64,000 bases of DNA from Achatina immaculata (Eukaryota; Mollusca; Gastropoda; Stylommatophora; Achatinidae): contig CM019701.1 in the NCBI GenBank assembly GCA_009760885.1, positions 17,584,975-17,648,974 on the forward strand, in the 5' to 3' direction. The notes beneath the pieces are model-generated. The model ran no database searches and was not told where the DNA came from. It worked only from the letters and a program-made list of their open reading frames with translations. Position 1 is the first letter of the stretch. Each line of letters starts with the position of its first letter. A program made the position numbers and the translations under genes. Shown here in pieces: positions 11,820 to 23,724 of this stretch.

Positions 11820-12590
11820 AAAGCGGAGGACAGAATTCGCCAGATTATTAGAATTTTTCCCTCATCGCCACTACCAAGAAAATGTCCTTCGGAAAACATT
11901 TAACAGTATCCAACTAGCGAGCCACGACGAAGCATTCAGACAAAAAACCTGTTACCCCACCCAACAGAGTCAGATTAGTACTTCCTTTTCATCCATATGG
12001 TCAGATGGTTAAGAAAATTCTTTATCACCATCTGCCACTAATCCAACTTGACCCCGATACTCGCGACATCTTCTCTGATCCACCCCTATTAGCATACAAA
12101 CAGGAACCAAATCTTAAGGACATCCTCGACCACAGCCACATGAAGCGGAACCTTCCATATGCCGGCACCATAAAATGTAACCGCCCCCGCTGAGTTACCT
12201 GCCTGGTAGTCTGGGAAACGAAAACAATCACCTTTCCCAAAACTGTCCTCACTCTTCATGAAGGATTCACATGCGAGACCCGTAATGTGATATATGTCAT
12301 CGTTTGCAAAAGATACAGGATAACTTAAACTGGTGAAACTGGTCTCAGATTAGGTGATCCATGCAAGAAACATCTGTAAGATAGTACCCAGCGTGCTTCG
12401 AAAGTAGTCCCTAATCATTTCAATGGCCCGAAGCACAGAGCCAAATCTGATTTTCTAGTAACAACCATCAAACAATCTCATGCTGATGACATAAGCCACC
12501 TAGCGCTTGAGAACGGCTACGTTCAGGAATATGGGACGCTGGAACCACATGGTTTGAATTCTCAATTCAGTTACATCTAACATTAATAAT
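11820..12590 (+). pseudogene. Penelope-like retroelement ORF C-terminal part with GIY-YIG region, decayed
   Basis: Read across frames, the segment gives EFFPHRHYQENVLRKTFNSI, then LVLPFHPYGQMVKKILYHHL, DIFSDPPLLAYKQEPNLKDI and PYAGTIKCNRPR. After stops it gives LHEGFTCETRNVIYVIVCKR, TGETGLRLGD, VVPNHFNGPKHRAKSDF and GYVQEYGTLEPHGLNSQFSY. This order (linker, Cys/Arg segment, GIY-YIG with Y-x-I and G-E-T-G-x-R-L, terminal NSQF) is the C-terminus of Penelope-like elements. At least one frameshift (near 11950-12000) and stops at 12191 and about 12330 make it inactive; the reverse-transcriptase domain upstream is missing. An amino-acid call is by recollection of the family, not a search. Confidence 0.8.
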
Positions 12591-13023
12591 ATTCCCTTCG
12601 CACTAAGTTTAACTCTTTTCTAACACATAGTTCAGAACCTCCTCACAGTATCAGATTACAACCCCTCTACCCTAAATATAATCACCTACTCCATATTCTT
12701 CCCGCTATATTGCCATTGTATCACTCTCTCCCCTTTTCACGGTTCCCCTCTCCTCATTTACGACCCACCTATCGCACATCACAAGTCTCCATTCAAACAT
12801 TCTCTACACTCCACCATGCGCACTCCTGAACACAGCCTCTTACAAGTCATAGCTTCTTTCGAGTCACAGCTAAGTGCTCCATTCATTTTATTTTATTCTA
12901 TTTTTTACATTCCTATTTTAACATAACATTCATGTTTATTTTATATTCTCTCTCTATTTCTTTGTCCTGTGTGTTTTTGTATGATTAAAGTTCACGACGA
13001 AACGTCACAAGTGTTTGCTCGTT
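12591..13023 (+). mobile_element. Penelope-like element 3-prime UTR / pLTR
   Basis: Non-coding pyrimidine-rich sequence leads to TTTGTATGATTAAAGTTCAC and GACGAAACGTCAC (12978-13012), homologous to 56790-56910. The latter retains a better ribozyme-like core (see 56820). Confidence 0.65.
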
Positions 13024-13250
13024 AAGTAATAAAGCTGTTCCTACTTTTATCCTAGTTTATACATTTAGTTAAGTAATAAAGCTGTTCCTACGTTTTCCCT
13101 AGTTTATACATCTAGTTAAGTAATAAAGCTGTTCCTACTTTTCCCTAGTCTATACATCTAGTTAAGTAATAAAGCTGTTCCTACGTTTATCCTAGTTTAT
13201 ACATCTAGTTAAGTAATAAAGCTGTTCCTACTTTTTCCCTAGTTTATAAA
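13024..13250. repeat. Tandem 46-48 bp repeat of the Penelope-like 3-prime end
   Basis: Unit TTAAGTAATAAAGCTGTTCC plus TACTTTTATCCTAGTTTATA; about five copies. The single-copy version exists at 56868-56910. Confidence 0.88.
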
Positions 13251-13254
13251 TTTT

Positions 13255-13945
13255 AGAATTCATTAAACAGTTTATCAGTGGACAGCGAGAGGAGACGCAG
13301 AAAGTGGAGAAGTTTCTAATATGATGGACCTGAAACGATGATGAAGAAAGTAAAAATAATCAACTTTCCGATAGACACAACTCAAAAGAAGCACAGGTCT
13401 ACAACCAACAACTGTGGATGAATGTAGCAAAAACACGTTATGTAGACATGTGACTGGTAGAAACTGTTGTGTGATGAGAAATGATGTATGCACTGTCAAT
13501 GACAAAGAGGAACTGTAGCACTGTATGTGACATAAACAAATATAAAGTGCCAATGGCAGAGAGAAGGTTATAAATAACTATAGGTTATAAATGACAGGCA
13601 GGAACTTTAAATGACAGGAAGTAACGTATAAACTAAGCATGAGAGGAAGTGGTTTATAAATTAGAAATACCGGAAAGTAACATCTCAATGTGAAGGAGAA
13701 ACATATAAATTATAAATGAATATCAGATGAAGAAGAAATGAACGAAAGTGAATATATTAATGATCATTTTCTTGACAAATGACACCAAAAAAAAAATCAG
13801 ACTTTAAAACACTAAACACACAGAACACAAGAAAACATCAGAAAATGTTGAAACATTAAACAGACTGAGCACAAGAAAACATTAGAAAATGTATCACTTT
13901 CTGCCATAATTATGATAATGTTAAGATTAAAAAAACATGACTGCA
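13255..13945. other. Intronic sequence without recognised gene
   Basis: AT-rich, loosely repetitive (TATAAATTA, GACAGGAAGTAAC words at 13560-13720). The open frames are short and unlike proteins. Nothing else seen. Confidence 0.5.
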
Positions 13946-14440
13946 CACACTTGACTTCAGAAACATGACTTCACAAACATGACTGCACAAACATTACTTC
14001 ACACACATGACTGCCCAAGCATGACTGTACTCACGTGACTGCACGTACATGACTACACACACGTGACTACACACACGTGTCTCCACACACGTGACTCCAC
14101 ACACATAGCTTCACAAACATGACTGCACACACGACTTCATAAACACGACTACACCCACATGACTCCACACACGTGACTGCACACACATGACTCCACACAC
14201 GTGACTACACACACGTGACCACACACACGTGACTATACAACATGACTTCACAAACATGACTGCACACACGTGACTACACAAACATGACTGCACACACGTG
14301 ACTACACAAACGTGACTACACAATGCGACTACACAAACATGACTTCACAAACATGACTGCACACACAGGACTATACAAACATGACTGCACACACGTGACT
14401 ACACAAAAGTGACTACACAAACATGACTGCACACACGTGA
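13945..14440. repeat. Short-unit minisatellite (GACTACACACACGTGACTGC)
   Basis: Irregular units of 14-18 bp built from GACTNCACANACATGACT. It starts about 20 bp beyond the exon e donor and fills the beginning of the next intron. Confidence 0.88.
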
Positions 14441-14458
14441 CTTCAGGCAAGTACTTAC

Positions 14459-15118
14459 TGATCTCCTCATCCATTTCCAACACTTTGGCCATCAGTTCGA
14501 CACGTGACTCTGAGCCAGAAATTGCTACTTTAGACTTGGCTTCTGGATAGTCCAGGAGAATAGACCTGCCTTGATCGTCTTTGTTGACATCTTTGACTTT
14601 AGAGGGCCTGTCTCCCGCTACAGCGACGCCGATTTCTTCACCCGATTCTTTTGTTTTACCTCCTACATGATCTGTCTTGGTCGTCGCTGAAATCGTGGAC
14701 ATTTTCTTGACTTCTTTCTCGCTGTCCATGGCAGAACTGAGACTATCTAATTCCAGAGAATATGGAAGCCGACAGTCAGTTGTGTTAGAAGTGTGTGGCT
14801 TGTCACGAGCCTGTGCTTCCTCAGTGTCTTGTGCACATGTCAGGACTTGTTCATTTCTTCCGGGACTCTCCTCAACTCTGGCTTCCTTCTTTGTCTCAGA
14901 GCTGGGGGAGAGAGAAGCGTGGCCTGACAATGTTCCTGTTAGCTGTGTCTCTATGTTTTCTCTCGTAGGCGCTTGCAACTCGTTGATTAATCTTCGCAGT
15001 TCTTCGTTTTCTTTCACTATCACGTGCAGCTGAGCGCGGAGGTCACGTGTGCTAACATCGTCAAGCACGCCGGCTCGTCCAGGCCCCAGTAGCGGAATCC
15101 CGGGTATGCCTAGGGTAC
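14459..15118 (-). CDS. Coiled-coil protein gene, long coding exon e
   Basis: This 660-bp exon (phase 1 in, phase 1 out) starts after a textbook polypyrimidine tract and CCAG acceptor (15119-15142) and ends at a perfect GTAAGT donor from 14458. It opens with a Gly/Pro/Ile linker (GTLGIPGIPLLGPGRAGVLD), then a short helix LRAQLHVIVKENEELRRLIN, followed by about 150 residues of Ser/Thr/Glu/Lys-rich low-complexity, probably disordered sequence, and ends in a second short helix (VELMAKVLEMDEEI). Codon use is balanced, unlike the surrounding arrays. There is no catalytic motif, signal peptide or membrane segment. A 15-30 bp minisatellite begins about 20 bp past the donor. The following exon was not found between 1 and 14458, so the next intron exceeds 14 kb or the exon is short. 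Confidence 0.87.
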
Positions 15119-15119
15119 C

Positions 15120-15540
15120 TGGAAGAGGGAGAAAGAGAAAAACTAAGTGTGAAGCGTTGGTCCCTGCTAGGTTAAGAACTCGCTATCTCCCTGGCACAGC
15201 TGATGAGAAGGCTGGAAGAAGTTGCATGTGAGAATTCGCTACAAATTAATGGATTACTATAAGGTACGCCGGCAGAAGTCGTAGCCAACATGGAGCAACT
15301 GTTTATTCAACACTCTTTACAGTGCCAAATTCCATAAATCTCTATAGATAATGCCAGGCAGAGATCAACACAGACTGTGCATCAATCACACGTTAAAGTA
15401 ACGAGGGGGAGTTTGCAGTCAAAGGGAGTGTACTCGCATGTTTTAAAAGAACTGACTTTCTAAAAAAAAAGGTTTCGTTGAAAGTAGGTGAGCAATAAAA
15501 CAGGAGTGGGGAATGGCTTGTATAGAGTGGGAAATGGCTT
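15120..15540. other. Unique intronic sequence
   Basis: The start provides the exon e acceptor polypyrimidine tract. The rest shows no repeat and no supported ORF. Confidence 0.5.
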
Positions 15541-15935
15541 TATAAGGAGTGATAGTAAGTTGTATTAGGAATAAAGCGTGATATTACACAATCATTAATA
15601 CTTTAACATATTAGAGAGTGATATCACACACTCCTTACTACTTTAACATATTATAGAGTGATATCACACACTCATTACTACTTTAACATGTTATAGAGTG
15701 ATGTCACACACTCATTATTACTTTAACATGTTATAGAGTGATATCACACATTCTATATATTATGTCACATACACATCTCTCATTCTCTCTCCATATATAT
15801 CACACTGTGTTCACAATATAGAGTGATATCACACTGTGTTCACAATATAGAGTGATATCACATTGTTTCCACTATATACAGTGATATAACATTGTGTTCA
15901 CAGTATAGAGTGATATGTTGTGTTAACAGTGTGAA
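15540..15935. repeat. Minisatellite, about 41-bp unit (GAGTGATATCACACACTCAT)
   Basis: Copies contain the near-palindromic TAGAGTGATATCACAC; about eight degenerate copies. Confidence 0.8.
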
Positions 15936-15989
15936 ATGTTATGAAACTGACACCCTGAAGCTAATGACATTGAACATACGAGACCTACA

Positions 15990-16735
15990 TTATCAACAAA
16001 TGTGTGATGTGTTGACTACATTACCAACAAGTGAGTGATGTGCTGACTACATTATCAACAAATGAGTAATGTGCTGACTACATTATCAACAAATGAGTGA
16101 TGTGTTGACTACATTATCAACAAATGAGTGATGTATTAACTACATTATCAACAAATGTATGATGTGTTAACTACATTATCAACAAACAACTGATGTGTTA
16201 ACTACATTATCAAAAATTACAGATGTGTTAACTACATTAACAAGAAATGGCTGATGTGTTAATTACATTATCAATAAATGACAGAAATAGTAATTACATT
16301 AACAACAAAAGACTGATGTATTAACTGCATTAATAACAAACGATTGATGTGCTAACTACACTAAGAACAAACGACTGATGTGTTAACTGCATTAACAAAA
16401 AAATGAGAGATGTGTTAACTACACTAACAATAAATGACTGATGTGTTAACTATATTATCAACAAAAGACTGATGTGTTAACTGCACTAACAACAAACGAC
16501 AGATGTTTTAACTATATTAACAACAAATGACATATATGTTAACTAAATTAGCAGCAAGTGACTGATGTGTTAACTACATTAAAAACAAATGATTGATATA
16601 TTAACTATATCAGCAACAATACTGATGTATTAACTACATTAACAACAAATGACTGATGTATTAATGACATCAACAACAAATGACTGATATATTAACTACA
16701 TTAACAACCAATGACTGATGTATTAACTATACTAC
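15990..16735. repeat. Minisatellite, about 31-bp unit
   Basis: Unit GATGTGTTAACTACATTAAC plus AACAAATGACT, about 24 diverged copies; an old array. Confidence 0.87.
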
Positions 16736-16904
16736 CAATGAAGCGGAGGTCAGTGACAGAGTGACACATATAAAACAGAGGTGAAGTCACGTGACAGAGA
16801 ATAACTAATGTGGGAACTTTTATCTTCGATTGTTTTTGTGAATACTCGTTTATGAGAATTTTAACACTGGAGACAAAAACATCATACATATATAAATAAA
16901 TACC

Positions 16905-16992
16905 TATCTACTTATAAACATACATACATACATACATACATACATACATACAAACAAACATACATACATACATACATACATACATACATACA

Positions 16993-17023
<31 letters not shown>

Positions 17024-17025
17024 GT
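16905..17025. repeat. (CATA)n microsatellite
   Basis: About 110 bp of CATA repeats with one CAAA interruption. Confidence 0.92.
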
Positions 17026-17069
17026 ATATGTAAGAGAGATATCTACTACTAATAAATGAGTGTTCCAGT

Positions 17070-19672
17070 TTTAACATTTGGAGAGTGAGAAACAGAAAAA
17101 GAGAGAGCGAGAAAAAAGAGACAGAGAGAAATAAAGAGAACTAGGAGAGGGAGAGAGATATACAGATAACGAGGGAGAGAGATAAAGAGAACGAAGAGAG
17201 TCAGAGAGAAATAAATAGAACGAGGAGAGGAAGATAGATAGAGAATGAAAAGAGGGAGAAAGAGACAGAGAACGAGGAGAAGGAGAGAGAGCTAGAGAAC
17301 GATAAGAGGGAGAGAGAGAAGAGGAAGAGAGAGATAGAGAACGAGGACAGGGATAGAGAGATAAAGAGAACGAGGAGAGAGAGAGACAGATAACTGGGAG
17401 AGGGAGAGAGAGATAGAGAACGAGGAGCGGAAGAGAGATATAAAGAGAACGAGGAGAGAGAGAGAACGAGGAGAGGGAGAGAGAGAACGAGGAGAGGGAG
17501 AGAGATAGAGAACGAGGAGAGGGAGAGAGATAGAGAACGAGGAGAGGGAAAGAGATAGAGAACGAGGAGAGGGAGAGAGATAGAGAACGAGGAGAGGGAG
17601 AGAGATAGAGAACGAGGAGAGGGAGAGAGATAGAGAACGAGGACAGAGATAGAGAACGAAGAGAGAGAGAATGAGGACAGGGAGAGAGATAGAGAACGAG
17701 GACAGAGATAGAGAACGAAGAGAGAGAGAGAATGAGGACAGGGAGAGAGATAGAGAACGAGGAGAGGGAGAGAGAGACAGAGAACGAGGAGAGGGAGAGA
17801 GATAGAGAACGAGGAGAGGGAGAGAGAACGAGGAGAGGGAGAGAGATAGAGAACGAGGAGAGGGAGAGAGATAGAGAACGAGGAAAGGGAGAGAGAAGGA
17901 GGAGAGGGAGAGAGATAGAGAACGAGGAGAGGGAGAGAGAACGAGGAGAGGGAGAGAGATAGAGAACGAGGAGAGGGAGAGAGATAGAGAACGAGGAGAG
18001 GGAGAGAGATAGAGAACGAGGAGAGAGAGAGAACGAGGAGAGGGAGAGAGAACGAGGAGAGGATAGAGAACGAGGAGAGAGAGAGAACGAGGAGAGGGAG
18101 AGAGAACGAGGAGAGGGAGAGAGAGCAAGGAGAGAGATAGAGAACGAGGAGAGAGATAGAGAACCAGGAGAGATATAGAGAACGAGGAGAGAGATAGAGA
18201 ACAAGGAGAGAGAGAGAGAACGAGGAGAGGGAGAGAGAACGAGGAGAGGGAGAGAGAACAAGGAGAGAGATAGAGAACGAGGAGAGAGATAGAGAACGAG
18301 GAGAGAGAGAACGAGGAGAGAGATAGAGAACGAGGAGAGGGAGAGAGAACGAGGAGAGAGAACGAGGAGAGAGATAGAGAACGAGGAGAGGGAGAGAGAA
18401 CGAGGAGAGAGATAGAGAACGAGGAGAGGGAGAGAGAACGAGGAGAGGGAGAGAGAACGAGGAGAAGGAGAGAGAGACAGTGAACGAGGAGAGAGAGATA
18501 GAGAACGAAGAGAGGGAGAGAGAACGAGGAGAGGGAGAGAGAACGAGGAGAAGGAGAGAGAGATAGAGAACGAGGAGAGGGAGAGAGAACGAGGAGAGGG
18601 AGAGAGAGACAGAGAGAGGGAGAGAGAACGAGGAGAGGGAGAGAGAACGAGGAGAGGGAGAGAGAGATAGAGAACGAGAAGAGGGAGAGAGAACGAGGAG
18701 AGGGAGAGAGAGACAGAGAGAAGGAGAGAGAACGAGGAGAGGGAGAGAGAGACAGAGAACGAGGAGAGGGAGAGAGAACGAGGAGAGGAAGAGAACGAAG
18801 AGAGGGAGAGAGAGAGAGGAGATAGATAGAGAACGAGGATAGGGAGAGAGATAGAGAACGAGGAGAAGGAGAGAAAACCAGAAGAGGGAGCGAGAGATAA
18901 AGAGAACTAGGAGAAGGAGAGAGATAGAGAAACAGCTGAGGGAGAGAGATAAAGAGAATCAGGAGAGAAAGAGAACAAGGAGAGGGAGAGAGATAAAGAG
19001 AACGAGGAGAAGGACAGAGAGAAACAGCAGAAGTATAGATAGATAAGATAAAGAGAACGAGGAGAAAGTGAGAGAGATAGAGAACGAGGAGAGAGAGAAA
19101 GAGGGGAGGAGAGAGATGAAGAGAACAAGGAAAAGGAGAGAGATAAAGAGAACGAGGAGAGGGAGAGAGATAAAGAGAACGAGGAGGACAGAGATAGAGA
19201 AACAGCAGAAGTAGAGAGAGATAAAGAGAACTAGGAGAAAGAGAGAGAGATAGAGAACTAGGAGAGAGAGAACAAGGGGAGGAGAGAGATGAAGAGAACA
19301 AGGAAAAGGAGAGAGATAAAGAGAATGAGGAGAGGGAGAGAGATAAATACAACGAGGAGAGGGAGAGAGATAGAGCGAGGAGAGGGAGAGAGATATAAAG
19401 AGAACGAGGAGAAGGAGAGAGATATAAAGAGAACGAGGAGAAAGAGAGAAATATAAATAGAACGAGGAGAAGGAGAGAGATATAAAGAGAACGAGGAGAG
19501 AAAGAACGAGGAGAGGGAGAGAGAGAACGAGGAGAGGGAGAGAGAGAACGAGGAGAGGGAGAGAGAGTTAGAGAACTAGTTGTAGGAGGGAAAGAGATCG
19601 AGGAGAGGGAGAGGGAGATAAAGAGAACGAGGGGAGAGAGAAAGAGTGAGAGAGAGAAAGAGAGAAAACACA
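17070..19672. repeat. 2.6-kb polypurine (GA-rich) satellite
   Basis: The plus strand is almost pure A/G, built from GAGAACGAGGAGAGGGAGAG and GAGATAGAGAACGAGGAGAG modules with isolated C and T. Higher-order blocks vary in length. The complementary strand gives very long Ser/Leu/Pro/Arg frames (up to about 790 codons), which are artefacts of the repeat. Such homopurine tracts with mirror symmetry can form triplex structures (established knowledge); not shown here. Confidence 0.93.
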
Positions 19673-19854
19673 TGTTACTGTATTTAAATTAACAACATTT
19701 CTCTAGTGAACTAATAACAAGTTATAATCTTCTCTTCTGATTTAACTGTCATTTTTTTCTGTGGCGAAACCTGGTGACCTAGTTCTTCTTGTCTCGAAGG
19801 TCGCTCTCTACAAGCCAATAATTTCTTCACTTCCTCAAAGTTTCTTGTTCCATA

Positions 19855-20205
19855 ATAACAAGGCAGCAAGAACTGAACTTTATAACAAGGCAGCAAGAAC
19901 TGAACTATATAACAAAGCAGCAAGAACTGAACTTTATAACAAGGCAGCAAGAACTGAACTTTATAACAAAGCAGCAAGAACTGAACTTTATAACAAAGCA
20001 GCAAGAACTGAACTATATAATAAAGCAGCAAGAACTGAACTTTATAACAAAGCAGCAAGAACTGAACTTTATAACAAGGCAGCAAGAACTGAACTTTATA
20101 ACAAAGCAGCAAGAACTGAACTTTATAACAAAGCAGCAAGAACTGAACTTTATAACAAAGCAGCAAGAACTGAACTTTATAACAAGGCAGCAAAGAACAA
20201 GTTCA
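19855..20205. repeat. 27-bp minisatellite, open on both strands
   Basis: Unit AACAAAGCAGCAAGAACTGA plus ACTTTAT, 13 copies, highly uniform. The plus frame reads NKAARTELY repeated; the minus frame also stays open. No start context or conserved flanks support a gene. Confidence 0.92.
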
Positions 20206-20379
20206 TCTAACGACTGGGTTTTTCATTTTATTTTATCATAACAACCTGACGTCAAGAAGAAAATTTTACAACACTACGTGAAGATCATAACGTTATAACA
20301 AGACGCCAAGAACAGAAACAGGTGTACACAACTTAGTTCTCGAGGTTACTTTCACGCCAGGAACATTCAGTAAGAGAAA

Positions 20380-20860
20380 GAAGTTACATGATAGATAGGA
20401 TGTGCCCTATGTAAGTAAAATACTGGATAGAATGTGACATATGTAAGTAACATACTGGATAGAATGTGACATATGTAAGCAACGTGATAGATAGAATGTA
20501 AGATATGCAAGCAACATGCCGGATAGAACGTGAGTTATATAAGTAACATGATAGGTAGAATGTGACACATGTAAGTAACATGATTGGCATATGTAAGTAA
20601 AAGGATAAATAAAATGTACCACATGCATGTGACATGATAGATAGAATGTGAGGTATGTAAGTAACATGATAGATAAATGTGAGATATGTAAGTAACATGA
20701 TAGATACAATGTGACATATGTATGTGGCGCGATAGATAGAATGAGAGATATGTAAGTAACATGATAGAATGGTAGATAGGTATGTGACGTAATAGATGGA
20801 ATGTGAGATATGTATGTGACGTGATAGATAGAATGTGAGATATATGATCCGACACACGCG
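20380..20860. repeat. Minisatellite, about 32-bp unit
   Basis: Unit ATGATAGATAGAATGTGAGA plus TATGTAAGTAAC, about 15 copies, many carrying GTAAGT. Confidence 0.85.
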
Positions 20861-20914
20861 AATGTATGTGAAGCAAGTACTAATTTATGAGACAGGTAAC
20901 TAGACATATCATAA

Positions 20915-21290
20915 CAGAGAGGTAATTTGCCATATCTTTACAGTAAAGTAAATATTGTAGACATATCTTTACAGTAAAGTACATATTCGCATCTTTACAG
21001 AGAGGTAACTAGACACATCTTAACAGAGAGGTAACTAGACACATCTTTACAGAGAGGTAACTAGACACATCTTTACAGAGAGGTAACTAGACACATATTA
21101 ACAGAGAGGTAACTAGACACATCTTAACAGAGAGGTAACTAGACACATCTTTACAGAGAGGTAACTAGACACGTCTTAACAGAGAAGTAACTAGGCACAT
21201 CTTTATAGTAAAGTATCTAGACACTTCTTAACAGTAAAATAATTAGACATATTTACAGAGAGGTAACTGGACACATCTTTACAGAGACAC
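20915..21290. repeat. Minisatellite, about 26-bp unit
   Basis: Unit AGAGGTAACTAGACACATCT plus TTACAG, about 14 copies. Confidence 0.88.
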
Positions 21291-21329
21291 TCATTTTCAC
21301 ACAGAAATAAACTGACATCTTTATCTTAG

Positions 21330-21952
21330 TACTCAGTCAGTCAGTCAGTCATTCATTTGCATGTCCATTGCGGGACTTTGCTTTCCTAACAACACTCCTG
21401 TAAGCCTCTCGGTTGTGAGCAAGATGGCCTGCTGCTGATGCATCCATTTGCAGATTATCAACGATGTCTTGCAGCCATCTTCGCATTGGTCTTCCTCTCT
21501 TTCTTTTTCCCAGCATGTACGCTTCCAAGACGGTCTTCTTTAGACTATCATGACGTTTAATGTATTCAAAATATTTAAGTTTTCTCTCTTTAATCCTCTT
21601 TACTAGCCAGCCCTCTTCACTATTAAGTTCTTGTAGTATAGATATATTTGTTCTTTTTTGTGTCCACGATATTTGGAGAACCCTTCTGTAGCATTTACGT
21701 TCAAAGACATTTTCTTAGCTGTTTTGTTAAGTGTGCAGGTCTCACAAGCATATGTTGCGATGGAAAAAATGCATGTCCTTAAAAATCTTATTTTTGTAGT
21801 TCTGTCTGTTCCTCTCCACAGATTCTTTAGTTGTTTTACTGTCTGAATAGCGATAGATATCATCCTTTCAATTCCCCTCATTGTATCTCCATTATTAGTT
21901 AGTAGTTATCCAAGATATTCAAAACTCTCCACTTCTTCCAGTTTTTCCTCAT

Positions 21953-21992
<40 letters not shown>

Positions 21993-22180
21993 CAGCTGCC
22001 TTGTTTGTTTTGTCAGGTGTCATCAATTTAGTTTTCTTCGCATTAAGATAGAGGTTCTGCTCTTCACTATTCTTACGGACTGACATAATTAGATTTTCCA
22101 TTCCTTTTTGTGTTGTGGACAGTAATACTGTGTCATCAGCATATCTAATCTCTGGCATTTTATAACCTCCAATTGTTATG
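21330..22180 (-). mobile_element. LINE family 1, reverse transcriptase end and ORF2 C-terminus
   Basis: Reading the minus strand, MPEIRYADDTVLLSTTQKGM (22158-22100) is the reverse-transcriptase catalytic box (YADD), followed by NLIMSVRKNSEEQNLYLNAK and KTKLMTPDKTNK. Further on are VKQLKNLWRGTDRTTKIRFL and the shared C-terminal tail down to 21345. An (AT)n tract at 21956-21990 interrupts the frame. It ends with a GACT repeat (21330-21350). Several frameshifts; inactive. It is the longest family 1 copy in the window. Confidence 0.86.
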
Positions 22181-22374
22181 CATTGTAATATTCTTTGTCT
22201 ACATCTTCTCTAACATTCCTCATTATATTTTCCGTATACAAGTTAAATAAGTAAGGCGACAGTATAGTTCAATAAGGTTCAATATAACTTTTGTAATATA
22301 ACACTGGAATACTTTCTTTCTCACAATCAATGAGAATAACTTATTGCACAAGATGGCTTTCAGTTTCTGAAATG

Positions 22375-23546
22375 TAGATAAATAATGGGAAAAAGAAAAA
22401 GAGGAAGACCAAGACGAAATTGGCTGCAAGACATCGTTGACGATCTGGAAATGGATGCAACAGCAGCAGGCCATCTTGCTCACAACCGAGAGGCCTACAG
22501 GAGTGCTGTTTGGGAGGCAAAGTTCCGCAAGGGACATGCAAATGAATGAATGAATGAAGATAAAGGTGTATGGTGCAGTTTTATAAAGTGAGAGAGGGAG
22601 TGAGTAAAGTGAGAAAAAAAACTAATAAAAAGTATGAGAATGTATAAATAAAAAACATACAACATCCGATATTTCGGCATGAGCCTTTTTCGAGGATTAC
22701 ATGCACAACGAGACAAAAAAAAACCGAAGAACTTATCTTAATGTGGCCCCCTTCTGAGAGGGCCTGGACACCTGTGGCTAAACATTTTTGCCTTAGCAAC
22801 CACAGGGGAAAACAGGACATTTCTGTTAGTGCGATCCGCTCTTGTTCTGCTGATGTACGATCTCGGAGGGTCCTAGAACAGCGCCTTATTTTCCAGGTTG
22901 GCTGTCTCCACCCAGCTGGAATTAACAATGTCTTCAGCTTTCTGTAACTTCTTTAGTTTTCCACTCCCCCCTTTTTTTAAAACTCTACTTTCTTTCTCTA
23001 TGCTACCCCTCCCTACTACCACCCTCTTTTCTTCTCTGGCAACATATTGGTGTTTATAGGGTCTTGTCCTATTCACCAGTTTGTGTTCTTCATTCATTAT
23101 CTCTCTGCGTCCCCTCCCCCCCCCCGACACCTCCTCTAGCGGCTATCATGTTTCTATTGCCTTTCCCCCCACCCCTTTCTACCATTTGTTTTCCTCCTCT
23201 CTCTCCACCCCTCCTTTACGATTGGCTCTGTCGGGTATCCTTTGTTGTGGTCCGCGTGATCCTTCTAAGAATATACACACATTTCTCTGTTTTCTACTTC
23301 TGGAGGAGGCCACATTAAGATAAGTTCTACGTTTTTTTTTTGTCTCGTTGTGCATGTAATCCTCGAAAAAGGCTCACGCCGAAATATCGGATGTTGTATG
23401 TTTTTCATTTATACATTCTCATACTTTCTATTCGTTTTTTCTCACTTTACTCACTCCCTCCCTCATTTTGTAAAACTGCATCATACACCTCTATTTACCA
23501 TTTTATTTAAACCAGTTTTACTGCAGTCGCCATCCCTTTTATCTGT
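22375..23546 (+). mobile_element. Foldback element 2 (Penelope-like terminal sequence) with internal spacer
   Basis: The left arm (22559-22762) and right arm (about 23300-23500) are inverted copies of each other and of the 2.1-kb foldback. They share AAGGCTCACGCCGAAAT and the right tail ending CGCCATCCCTTTTAT. The about 540-bp spacer has CT-rich and GC-richer sequence with no recognised domain. The element is bounded by CAGTTTCTGAAATG (22361-22374) and CAATTTCTGAAATG (23547-23560), a 14-bp target duplication with one mismatch. A LINE fragment sits in the left end (22383-22558). Confidence 0.75.
22383..22558 (+). mobile_element. LINE family 1 fragment nested in foldback element 2
   Basis: Encodes GKRKRGRPRRNWLQDIVDDL and EAKFRKGHANE, then a GAAT tail. 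Flanked by GATAAA at 22377-22382 and 22559-22564, so it inserted after the foldback element. Confidence 0.82.
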
Positions 23547-23724
23547 CAATTTCTGAAATGCTACTTTTGCCTGTCATATTTTTGTTACAAACTTTAAATT
23601 ATAATATGTTAGATTAACATACACAGTAGGGCGGGCGTCACATCGGTTTGTTATAATGTGATCTATTTTGTAAGTAATTTACAAAACATTTTCTGTTCTA
23701 CATACTAAATAAATCAATTACAAG

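Noticed and set aside
17071..19673. Open frames of about 400 and 790 codons, Ser/Leu/Pro/Arg-rich
   Set aside because: They are the translated complement of the GA-rich satellite, shift between frames without signals and have no conserved domain.
19711..20210. Opposed repeat proteins (NKAARTELY and QFLLLCYKV)
   Set aside because: A 27-bp minisatellite open on both strands; no start context, splice pattern or flanking conserved coding sequence.
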